A stretch of 64,000 nt of DNA from Chlamydomonas sphaeroides (lineage: Eukaryota > Chlorophyta > Chlorophyceae > Chlamydomonadales > Chlamydomonadaceae): NCBI GenBank assembly GCA_001662425.1, contig BDDC01000037.1:75817-139816 (forward strand), given 5' to 3'. The notes below the pieces were generated by a model, which saw only the letters and a program-made list of their open reading frames with translations, was not told the DNA's origin and did not search any database. Numbering within the stretch: position 1 is the first letter of the stretch; every line of letters begins with the position of its first letter. This document shows positions 46,972 through 56,765 of the stretch, in pieces. A program made the position numbers and the translations under genes.

Positions 46972-48006
46972 GCTGTCGCACCTCCGGATGCATTGTGTTC
47001 AAGTGGTTAGTATTACAAAACCCCACATTGTTTGGGCGCACAAGTTCAGCGTCAAGGCTGGGAACCCGAGATGCAGGCCTGCAGGCTTGAGAGGTTGCCA
47101 ACGCGGCAAGCTGCGTTTTGGGCCTGCACGTGGTCGCTTGGCTGGCCGTGGCTTAGAGTGGAGTGGGTTGGGACGACGCGACGATGCGCACCTCGTGCTC
47201 GGCACCCTCTGCTCCTTGCATGCATGCCTGCGCGGACCTGGGCAGAGCAAGACGGCGCGTTGGCCGGTAGTCCCTTGTATGGTACGGGGCACGGCACGTG
47301 CAAGCGTGGATGCGAAGTGCTGCCTTCGTTCGCGTTTCTCTTTTTTCTTGCGCATCCATCAACCATAGGCGGGGGTAACCCGCCGGAGCTGAGGCTGCGC
47401 TGGGCGAATAGCCCAGTAGCCCAGTAGTGCATCTGGATGGGCTGGCCAAACATGAGCACATTCCTCAAATAACGATTTGTGCGCCAACCCAGGCCGCGAC
47501 GGCAATATGACTGTCGGCTGTTGAGGGGCCGGCCTCCGTTGGGAGCTCGAGCAGTTGGGCTCACTTGCCAGGCGGACAAGGCGCTGTACATGGCGGTCAG
47601 TGCCGGATGGATGAGAGCGGCGCACTGCTACGCGTGCATTGCCGACCCAAGCTCAAGCGTGGGGCCCAGGGCCCATGTGGCGTGTGGCAGCAGCGACGCT
47701 CTGCAGCCATGGCAGGCGTGCCGTACGGTGGTCATGGCCTCCAATTGTAATTACAGCAAAGCCATGTGCATAACTCTCCGTCTTCCGGAACGAAGCACCC
47801 CGCCTCCGCCCCTAATGCAGCTGTGGCCGAGCAGTTTCGCCACGCCTCCACTTGCACCATTACCAGCCTGCTGGACCCTACATGTGCAAACGACCGTCCC
47901 ACTGCCCACAACGCGCGCCCCGCCGCCTAGCCCCCCAAGCCCGCCCGCCCCTGCCCTTACTTCTCCTTCCCCTTCAATCCTTTGCCCGCCCCTCACTCTC
48001 CATGCG
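46972..48006. other. Intergenic, no gene seen
   Basis: 3' flank of the OPR copy and 3' untranslated region of the pentapeptide gene. A paired TGTAA/TTACA element lies at 47,746-47,755. No coding signal was found. Confidence 0.55.
47746..47755. terminator. Back-to-back poly(A) signals
   Basis: The palindrome TGTAATTACA gives a TGTAA signal on each strand. On the minus strand it sits about 250 bases past the pentapeptide-gene stop. On the plus strand it is the first TGTAA after the OPR pseudogene. TGTAA is the usual poly(A) signal in volvocine algae. Confidence 0.6.
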
Positions 48007-50906
48007 TCAAGGGCAGTAGAGGCTCTCGCGAGTGCTGACGCCGGTAACTGGGTTGACACCATCCGCAATGGCGCACAGCTCCTTCTTGATGTCCTTGCGC
48101 ACATTGACGTCGGTCCAGTCCGAGCCGGTGATCTTGATCTGAGGCAGCGAGGGGACCATGGCGCGGGTGAGGTGACGTCAAGGCATGATGTCCGCGAGGT
48201 ATGGAGCTGCCTCCATAATTGCTGCCTCTCCATACGTCGACAAGTGACCGCAACAATGCTCAACGACAACGAACTGGATTCCCCCCATCGGCTGGACCTG
48301 CGTCCGCTCACCACACCTTTGTACTGCAGAAACACCCTGCCCTTGCGCCACCCCGCTGCCAGCCCCACCTTGCCCGCAGCCCGCTCACCATACCCTGCCC
48401 CTGCCGCCCTGTCCCTGCGCCGCCCTGTCCTGCTGCACTCGGCCGCACACGCCACCACACACCCACACACGCCATGCCACCACACACGCCACCACACACC
48501 CACACACGCCATGCCACCACACACCCTGCCCTTGCGCCACCCCGCAGCTGCCTGCCTGCCTGCCACGCACCTTGCGCACGACTTCCGCGTTGTTTCTGCC
48601 TCCGTCAATGCTGTCTGCCCATAAGCCTCGCAACGTGACGGCAACAGTGCTCTCGACAACGACTTCGATTCCCTCCATCCGCCGTACCTGCGCCGTGCTG
48701 CCGCCCGCTTCCACACCGTACCCTTGCGCCACCCCGCTGTCTGCCGCACCCTGCCCCCACGTCCACACACTTTACCGCACCGTACCCTGGCCCTGCCGCC
48801 CCGCTCCACGCGCCGCACCTTGCCCACGAACTGCGCGTTGTTGACGAAGGCGCCCTCCAGGATGGCGTTCGTGAAGTCGGCGTCCTCGTAGTTGCCGCTC
48901 TCCAGGTCGGCGTTGCGCAGGTTGGCGCCCACGAACGAGGCGCGCTCTGCAGGGGCCGAGGTGGCGAGCGAGGCGGGCGCGGCGTGCAGAGGGTAAACTC
49001 GGGCGCGAACGTCCGCGAGGCGGGGCCAGGGTAGGGCCGGGCGCCATCAAGCGTGGGCGCCTGCATGACACGGCCCTGGGGCGCTGTGCCGCGGCACCTC
49101 TGGCTCTGGTCGGCGCCCAACCGCCAGGCGTATGCGATGGCGGTGGCCTATGCAGGTGGCCCCTCCTTGAGCGCTTGTGCGGGTGAGCCAGCCGCACGGC
49201 GGTGTCATAGCCCCTGGCTCCATAGCCCCTGGCTCCATAGCCCCTGGCTCCGTAGCCTCTGACTTCCTATTCACTTGGCGTGATCCCCCCGCCCGCCGGT
49301 GGCTCCCCCATGGCCCCCGGCTCCACAGCCGCGGGGCACGAGCGACACCACGATGATGGCCGCCGCACGGGGGCCACGCACCGCTCAAGCTGCCGAACAG
49401 CGACACGCCCTCCAGGTTGGCCCCGTCCATGATGGTCTGGGGTAGCAGCAGGGGGGTAGGGCGGGGCGAGGGGCGAGGGTCAAGAGCCCCGAAGTCCTGG
49501 ACCTTCACTCCGCAACCACATCTTGATCGCGCCTTGACACGTATCCCTCTGGCGCGCCCGCCACCCTGCACTTCAGCAGCCCCCTCTCCCCGGCCCCCTG
49601 CTCCCCACCTGGCGCAGGCTGACCCCCGCCACTGCCCCAAAGGACTGCTCCCCCCTGCTACCCCTCTCCCCCCTCATCGCCCCCCGCGGCGCACCTGGCG
49701 CAGGTTGGCCTTGGTCAGCTTGTACTTACGCAGGTCCTGGCCCGTCAGGTCCTTGCCTACGGGACAGCAGGGAGGACACGGCCCGCTCGTACACATTGGC
49801 ACGCGGTGCAGGGCGCACGGGGGCACAGAAAGGCGTCGTGCGCGCTGCCGCCCCTCCTGTGCAGCCTCTCATCCGCCGCCCCTCATTCACCGGACCTCCT
49901 CTGCCGCATTGCCTGGCGCAATGGCTGCCGGGCCCGCGCAGCTGGGCAGCTGCATCGCCCGCGCTGGCAGCCGGCCAGACCCCTGGCCTTGGTAGCAACA
50001 TCTGCTGGCAGAAGCCGGCTCCGCGCCTCGGGTACCTTCCAGGCTTCTGGGCTGGGGCTACAACCCAAAGCACATGCCCTTCCTGGTCCCAGCTCTTCCG
50101 CAGCCCCTCATCGCGACCGCAACGGCAATGCGGGGTTATGGTACCGCCGCCCCGCCCTGCGGGACCGTCCTGGCGTGCACTCGACGCACCCGTAGGACAG
50201 GGCTTCTACGTGCGATTCTGCATAGAAGCCCAGCCTGTGACCCCTGCATCGACCCTACGCACCAGCCAGCGACTCGCCGATGCCGCCGCCGCCCGACACA
50301 GCCAGCGCGTCCAGGGGCAGCGCCGTCAGCGCCAGCGCCGCGGCCGAGGTGACGGCCATGAGGCCAGCGGCCAGGTGGCGGGCCAGCGGGGTCAAGGGCT
50401 GCGTGTGTGTGACGGGGAAAAGGGACGGAGGTGGGGTGGATCCGTGTATGGTAGCGGTTGTTGGGAAGTGGTGGAAACGGGGCAGCGCAGTGGCAGGCAG
50501 CAGCTGGGGCGGGACGGCCGGTAGTACCGTGGCAGCGGCTCACCTTGTCAGACGCCTGAGCGAGGACAAGCATGCGCGGGGAGCGGCTAGCTGCGCGGTG
50601 GGTGTGCGTGGGCGGGAGTTATGTGTGGGGGCAGGCATGGGAAGGATGTCCATCATGTAACGCTCCAAAGCGTGCCAGGGCGACTTACCACGAGCGCGCG
50701 CGATGGGCGCGCCTGATGTGCTGCATGCAGCCTGCAGAGTGCAAGCGGCATTGGGCGTGCACTAGCTTCAGCTTGGCGCAACTGTTTCGCCCGGCCACAC
50801 AGCAAATCGTGTGTCGGGGGCCCCGCGCCACGACGCCCGCGGTGCATATGCAGCTACTGTTAACGAGAGTGCGCACCTGCGACGACCGGCGCAGCGCTAG
50901 AGCCAT
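48007..50906 (-). CDS. Thylakoid-lumen pentapeptide-repeat protein
   Basis: Eight exons in phase: 50906-50877, 50731-50689, 50590-50544, 50398-50263, 49756-49695, 49436-49382, 48946-48819, 48138-48007; 210 residues. The precursor has a bipartite targeting signal. A Ser/Arg/Ala-rich stroma signal (MALALRRSSQAACSTSG...) is followed by a hydrophobic thylakoid-transfer segment (LAAGLMAVTSAAALALTAL) ending in an AxA-type site, PLDALA/VSGGG. The mature part, about 134 residues, is A(D/N)Lxx-type pentapeptide repeats (ANLRQ, ANLEG, ANLRN, ADLES, ADFTN, AILEG) forming a right-handed beta helix. A conserved-looking tail follows: IKITGSDWTDV...LCAIADGVNPVTG. It resembles plant lumenal TL17/TL20-type proteins, whose function is not established. 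No twin Arg precedes the transfer segment, so Sec transport is more likely. The three short N-terminal exons are inferred from phase. Confidence 0.88.
48450..48523 (-). repeat. Perfect 37-base tandem duplication in an intron
   Basis: Two identical 37-base units starting CGCCACCACACACCCAC stand head to tail at 48,450-48,486 and 48,487-48,523, inside the last intron of the pentapeptide gene. Perfect identity implies recent origin. Confidence 0.93.
49206..49250 (-). repeat. Three-copy 15-base tandem repeat in an intron
   Basis: Three perfect copies of CATAGCCCCTGGCTC (plus-strand reading) lie in the intron before exon 49,382-49,436 joins the next exon of the pentapeptide gene. A diverged fourth copy follows. 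Confidence 0.93.
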
Positions 50907-51149
50907 CTGATCGGGAGGTGCCGAGACGTGCAAGCAGAAGCTTCTTTGCCGCGGAATAGGCTTGCAAGTCGTCCTCTGGACTATGCGTGTGGCTTACTGT
51001 ACGTGCGGCAGTTGCCCGGGGCGTGGTTCCCCAATTTCTGGTCATGCCGACCCGCCCGCGCTGGGTCGCCAGGTCAGCGAGCCCCATGCGTGTAGAGCAA
51101 CGCGTGCGTCGACAACTGCTGTATGCCGGTACCGGCACATTACAGTGCA

Positions 51150-51155
51150 TATAAG
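51150..51155 (+). promoter_or_regulatory. TATA box of the acyl-CoA oxidase gene
   Basis: GCATATAAGC stands 138 bases before the ATG at 51,293. A second ATATAAG at 51,267 is only about 20 bases before the ATG and is more likely leader sequence. Confidence 0.6.
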
Positions 51156-51292
51156 CTAAACCACACGAATTTGCTGCATTTCACGGACCCGCGACACACA
51201 CATCCGCACCGTGAGCCACACTTCCTCGACAATACCCACCCCTCGGCCACCGAACTAGCTCTTGCGATATAAGTTGGAAGTTGCAGGCCAGG

Positions 51293-54200
51293 ATGACGAC
51301 CGAGCAGGCCAACGAGCGCCTGCAGGTGCTGGCGCGGCAGCTGACTGCTGGCGCTGCGACGACGGAGCTGCGAGTCAGCTCGACTGAAATGCGCCAGTTC
51401 ATCACGCACGACAACCGCGAGCTGCGGGACGCTATCTTCGAGTTCCTCAAGGCAAGTGCCCGCGACGCATGTCGCCACGCTCTGCGCGCCGTCTTTGCCG
51501 TTTCCCCAATCATGACACGCCACATGGTCCAGCTTCAATTGACCTTGACGCAGCCGCTCGGCGAAAGCCAAAGCACGGGCCGACAGCCGCGCGACGGTTG
51601 CGCTCCGGCTGACGTGGCGACCGACCGCTGCCGGCAACTGCCGTCCCCGCCCCGGCCCTCTGCGCGCGCAGGACGACCTCTACCGCCCCAACCACTACCA
51701 GAGTATGATGGAGTTTCGCGAGCAGACGCTGCAGCGACTGAAGAAGTTCGTGGCGCAGAAGTTTTTCACCGTGCGCGACTACATCAACGGTGCGCGCCCC
51801 CATATGCCGCGTGTCTCCCCCAAACACCCCCCACCGACCGGCCCCAACACCCCTCCTTCCCCTCCCTTCTCCCTGTCCTCCCTCTCTCGCTCCTCGTCCC
51901 TCCCTCCCACGCGTGCCGCTCATTCCAGACCCGCGTCGCTTCATCGCCGCACTCGAGTGCCTCATGTGGGCCGACTACTCGCTGGCCATTAAGGCAGGGG
52001 TGCACTTCACGCTGTGCGGCGGCACCATTGCCAAGCTGGGCACCGCATACCACCACAACAAGTGAGTGATGCCGCCGTGTGAGTACGGCCTGACGGGCTG
52101 GGCTAGGGCGTGGAGCTGGCTCGCGGGCTGCCTGCTGCAGACGCGCTGCGCTCACCCGGCATAACTGTCTGCCGGAGCATTCGCATGCGCCCTGATCACA
52201 TGCCTGTCACGGCCCCTCGGGCGGCAGGTTCCTGCCCGGCGTGGACGACCTGACGCTGCCCGGCTGCTTCGGCATGACCGAGGTGGGCCACGGCAGCAAC
52301 GTCATGGGCATCGAGACCACGGCCGTGTACGACAAGGCGTCGCAGCAGTTTGTCATCACCACGCCCAACGACTCGGCCGCCAAGTACTGGATCGGCGGCT
52401 CGGGCCAGCACGGCAAGATCTGCGCCGTGTTTGCGCAGCTCACTGTCAACGGCCAGTGGCAGGTGGGGCCATGGGCGCTGTTGGGGCTGGCGGGTTGAAC
52501 CCGAGCGGCCGCGCCGCTAGCGCTAGCGTGTAGCTCGCGCCCCTTTGCCTTGAGCCCTTGTTCCAACACTGCCACCACCACGACCCCGCCGCATCCCGCA
52601 GGGCCCGCACGTGTTTGTGGTGCGCATCCGCGACGACGCCGGCGCGCTGATGCCCAACGTGCGCATTACCGACATGGGCCCCAAGATGGGCCTCAACGGC
52701 GTGGACAACGGCCGCATCTGGTTCGATGGTGAGGCCCGAGGGGCGTGGGGTATAATTGGCATGCTGGGCTGCTTACCGGCTCCGTTCCATCCTCGCCTGC
52801 CTACCTCGCCTTTGCCTGCCGCGTCCTTGCCTGCCTCGCGCCTGCCTGCCTGCCTGCCTGACTGCCCTGTGCGCCCTTCCCCTTCCTCAGGCGTGCGGGT
52901 GCCTCGCGAGGACATGCTGGACGCCTTTGCCAGCGTGAGCCCCGACGGCACCTACAGCAGCAGCATCGCCAGCGTGTCGCAGCGCTTCGGCACCGTGGTG
53001 GGCGGCCTGACTACGGGTGAGGCAGGCAGAGGGAGGGCAGGGGAGGGTAGGGCAGGAGAGGAGGGAGACATGAGGGTGGAGGACAGTGTTGGGAAGGCCG
53101 CCGCGTGGGCCACAGAGGGCGTGTCAAGGGCTGTGTTATGTATCCGGTACTAGTAGCCGACAACATGTGATGAAGAGGGGTGGGCGAGGGACGGGCGAGC
53201 ACCCAACCACGGGGCCTGTCACAAGAGCTTGCAGCGCACCAAGCGGCGGCCAAAAGAAGTATGCTGCTCTGCCGTGACTGCGCGCCTTTGTCTGGCTCTC
53301 TGCCGCCTACCCCGCCACGCCGCTGCCACCCGCCCCTGCTGCCCCCGTCCTTGCAGGCCGTGTGCTGATTGCCTCTGGCGGCGTGGACGGTGCTAAGATT
53401 GCGCTTGCCATTGCCATCCGCTACGGCTGCAGCCGCACCCAGTTTGGCGACAAGCCCATCATGGACTATGTGACACATCAGGTGAGCAGCGACGGCGGCA
53501 GCGCCAGGGCTGCTGCTACTGCCCTAGTCTCCGCACAGAACACACCAGTTACTAAACTTGCAAATGAACAAACCGGCCTGCTCGTGTCACAATGCCGTCT
53601 TTCTCTTCCCTGGGGCGGCACGAGGCCTCCTTGCCTCCACAACAGCAGCCGTGCCCTGAGCCCCGCCCTCGCATGTGCCCGCGGCCTCGGACCCGCAGAC
53701 GCGCCTGCTGCCGGCGCTGGCGCAGACGTACGCGCTGCACTTTGCGCTGGGCCACCTGAAGGGCCTGGTGGCGGCCAAGCGGCCCTCGGACGCCAAGGCC
53801 ATCCACGTGCTGTCGTCGGGCCTCAAGGCCGCCGCCACCTGGTGCCGCGTGGAGACGATGCAGGTTCGGGATGTGGGGCGGGCTGGGCTGGAGGGGAGGG
53901 GAGGAGGACCTGGGGCGGACGGTGGAGGCGGCTTGACGCTTGGCGGGTGAAGTCTAGGCCCTGGGCATGAGGCGGATGGAGGGCGTGGGGATTGCTTACA
54001 AGGACCGTTTGCCCCCTGCGCTCATCACGCCTCCCCCGCCACGCGCGCAGGACTGCCGCGAGTGCTGCGGCGGCATGGGCTTCCTGAGCGCCAACAAGAT
54101 TGGCCCGCTCATGACGGACATGAACGTGGACGTGACGTTTGAGGGCGACAACACGGTCATGATGCAGCAGGTGGGTGAGGGGGAGGGGGGCCCAGATAGA

Positions 54201-55580
54201 GGGAGGGCGAGAAGCATGCGCTGAGGGTGCCGCGGACGGTGAGCCTGAACGCGTTTTAGGCCATACTAGCGCTCCACTGCCTGACGCCTGGCGCCACTCC
54301 CCGTATTGCCCCATCGACCTCGCTCCCCCTGGCGCCCCGTCCCCGCACCCCGCCCGTCCCTCCTCCCAGGTGGCCCGGGCGCTGCTGGAGGACAAGACGG
54401 CGCTGGCCCGGGGGCCGCCCGCCGTGCCCGCGCCGGGGGCGCTGGCCGCCGGCGGCACGGGCTGCGCCAAGACGCTGGGCTCGCTTCTGGCCTTCCGCGA
54501 GTCGGCGCTCGTGGCGCAGGTGCGGACCAGGGTCCGGGGCGGCTCGGCACCAGGAGCCCTGCATGGGCAGCTGGGGCTTGTGTCTTTACACAGGACTGCG
54601 CGTTCGGGTTGGAGGCTCGAGACGAGGCGGTGATTTGATCCCTGTCTCGGCGCCGCGGCCGCTGCCTGCCCATTCGTCCTGCGTTGCCGCACCCACCCTC
54701 CCGGCCCATGCCAGATTGCGGGCGACATGGCGTCGTCGTCGTCGCGCGCCGAGGGCGCTGCCGCCAAGGCCGCCGCCTCTGCGGCCGCCTTCGACCGCAA
54801 CCTGGACCTCGTGGTGGCGCTGGGCTGGGCCTCCATGGAGCGATTCTGCTACGACAACTTCCTGCAGGTGGGCTGGGCGAACTGGGCGGACGGCCGGCCC
54901 GGCGGGCGCGCTGCAGGCTGTGGAACGCTTGTTCCACCCAGGAATACACGTGTGGGGCGGGGCGTCAGCCCCTTGTTGGGGAGGTCCGCGCCCTGGTGCC
55001 TGTTGCCTCACCTGGCTTCAATCCAACCCCACGCCCCGCCAGGAGCTGGAGCGGGCGCCCGCCTCGCTGCGGCCCTCGCTGGCGCTGCTGGCGCGGCTGT
55101 ACGCGGTGAGCCGCCTGCAGCGCTCGGCCGCCTTCTACCTGGCGGCGGGAGCGCTCAACCGGGCGGACGCGGCGGCGCTGCGGGCGGCGGCGGCCGAGGC
55201 GTACGGCACGCTGACGGCGGGCGGGCCGCGCTGCGCCGCGGTGGCGCTGTGCGACGGCTTTGGCATCCCCGACCACCTGCTTCAGGTGGGCAGGGGTGAC
55301 GCGATGGCTGCATGCGAGAGATAGGCAATCATTGCACCGCATACTGTTGCAAAATGGAGGGCGCTTGCGTCTTTGTGGGTGGGGTGCGTTGGGCCATTGG
55401 ATGGCATGGGGAGGGTACCGTACAGCGTCACGGCGCAGCGCCGTGCCGGTCTGTTGGCGCGCCGGGAAGGGGCGGCGGCGGACGCCTGGTTGCTGTCGTA
55501 CCGCGCCCGTGACGCCGCTGGCCGCTGCTGCTGCCCCCAACCCCCAGGCGCCCATCGCCTTCGACTGGACCAAGATCTAA
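51293..55580 (+). CDS. ACX: Peroxisomal acyl-CoA oxidase
   Basis: Oxidises acyl-CoA to trans-2-enoyl-CoA with FAD and O2, making H2O2: the first step of peroxisomal beta-oxidation. Thirteen exons in phase: 51293-51451, 51672-51789, 51929-52061, 52228-52462, 52602-52728, 52891-53016, 53357-53481, 53699-53863, 54051-54170, 54370-54519, 54715-54867, 55043-55285, 55548-55580; 628 residues. The N-terminal alpha domain runs to about residue 135. The FAD/substrate region follows with GCFGMTEVGHGSNV and YWIGGSGQHG. The helical domain has YGCSRTQFG. The end motif GGMGFL...DVTFEGDNTVMMQQ holds the likely catalytic Glu. There is no C-terminal SKL (it ends TKI), but residues 9-17, RLQVLARQL, fit the PTS2 pattern. 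Intron 1 begins with a GC donor (AAG/GCAAGT). Length is slightly under the plant norm. TGTAA at 56,276 is a likely poly(A) signal. Chain-length preference cannot be read. Confidence 0.96.
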
Positions 55581-56765
55581 AACGGCTGCGTATGCGGCGG
55601 AGGCAGAGGCTTGACGGCGCTGAGCGAACGAAGCTCCTGATGCTGTGGGGCCTGGGCAGGCGCCCGTGGCTGCAGCTTTGCTTCTGGGCGAGTGCGAGCA
55701 ATAGCCACGCGGCTGCCTAGCGTGCGAGGAGCGTTTGACGGATCTAGGGAGGCGGTATTGACTAGAATAAGCGCTGGCAGGGTTTTTGCATCCCGCGCAT
55801 GGCGAGAGTTGGGTCAGCGGCAGGCGGCGCCCGACTCAAGGCGCCCCACTAAAGGCCTGACTCATTGCCTGGTGTGGGCCCAGGAGTAGTGTGCGTGCGT
55901 GATGGCCCGGGGCCCGTCGAGCTCATTGCTCGCAGAGGGTGAGCACTTGCTGATTTGTCAAGTGCGCGTCGGATCTTGGATGCGTACTGGTATCGCTTTG
56001 ACGCACGGGCGGATGGACGGAGGGAAGGCTGAGTGGCGGGGTATGTGTTCCTGTATGTGGAATGCTGTGCGAGGCTTGCCGACCTGGGTAGATTGCTTTG
56101 AACTGCTTGTTGGACAGCTTGTCGTGTGATGCGGGGAAAGCGTCGATAGTCGATAGTGCTGCAGGCACTGGCATGTTTGTCATGTTCGCATGCAACGGCC
56201 CAGCATCAAGCACCGAGCAATGATTGGAACAGGCTTGATGCTCGGGCGCGCTGGTATGGTATCGGTGGGTCCTCGTGTAATAAGGTTAGATTGGATTGCA
56301 ACCTCTCTTGCCCGTAACCCACCGCACGGTATGCAAGCGGGCCCGCGCTGCAGTCTCGCTTCCAAACACCGGATGGGTCCCAGATCCGCGACAAGATCCG
56401 TACACCCTGACCTGGCATCCCCCGCCCCCCCCGCGCACCATCGCAGCAGGCTTACTGCCAGCCGCCACAGCCGCCGCCCGCCGGCCGCCCAGACAGTGAG
56501 CAGGGCCCCGCCCCGTTGCTCTTATCTCCCAGGCCCCGAGCCGGTGCCCGATCCGGCAATGCTGCTTTGGCGGTCGCGTGCGGCTCATAGCACCCGCAGC
56601 CAACCTTACAACAAACCCCACAGCACGCACAGTACGCCCACGCAGCACACATATATGCCGCTGACAGCGCTGTCGGGATTGAGCGCAGCCTGTCACAGCC
56701 GTGCCGTGCCACGACTACCCGTGCTTGCGCCTTCGTGCGTACCTGCAGACCGCTAGCGGAGCCCG
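55581..56765. other. Intergenic between convergent genes
   Basis: 3' untranslated regions of the acyl-CoA oxidase gene (TGTAA at 56,276-56,280) and the OPR gene (TTACA at 56,606-56,610, TGTAA on the minus strand). Nothing else is supported. Confidence 0.65.
56606..56610 (-). terminator. Poly(A) signal of the OPR-RAP gene
   Basis: TTACA on the plus strand reads TGTAA on the minus strand, about 155 bases past the stop codon. Confidence 0.55.

Noticed and set aside
48450..49250. Tandem units considered as a CRISPR array
   Set aside because: The repeats abut without unique spacers, vary in unit length and lie inside eukaryotic introns.
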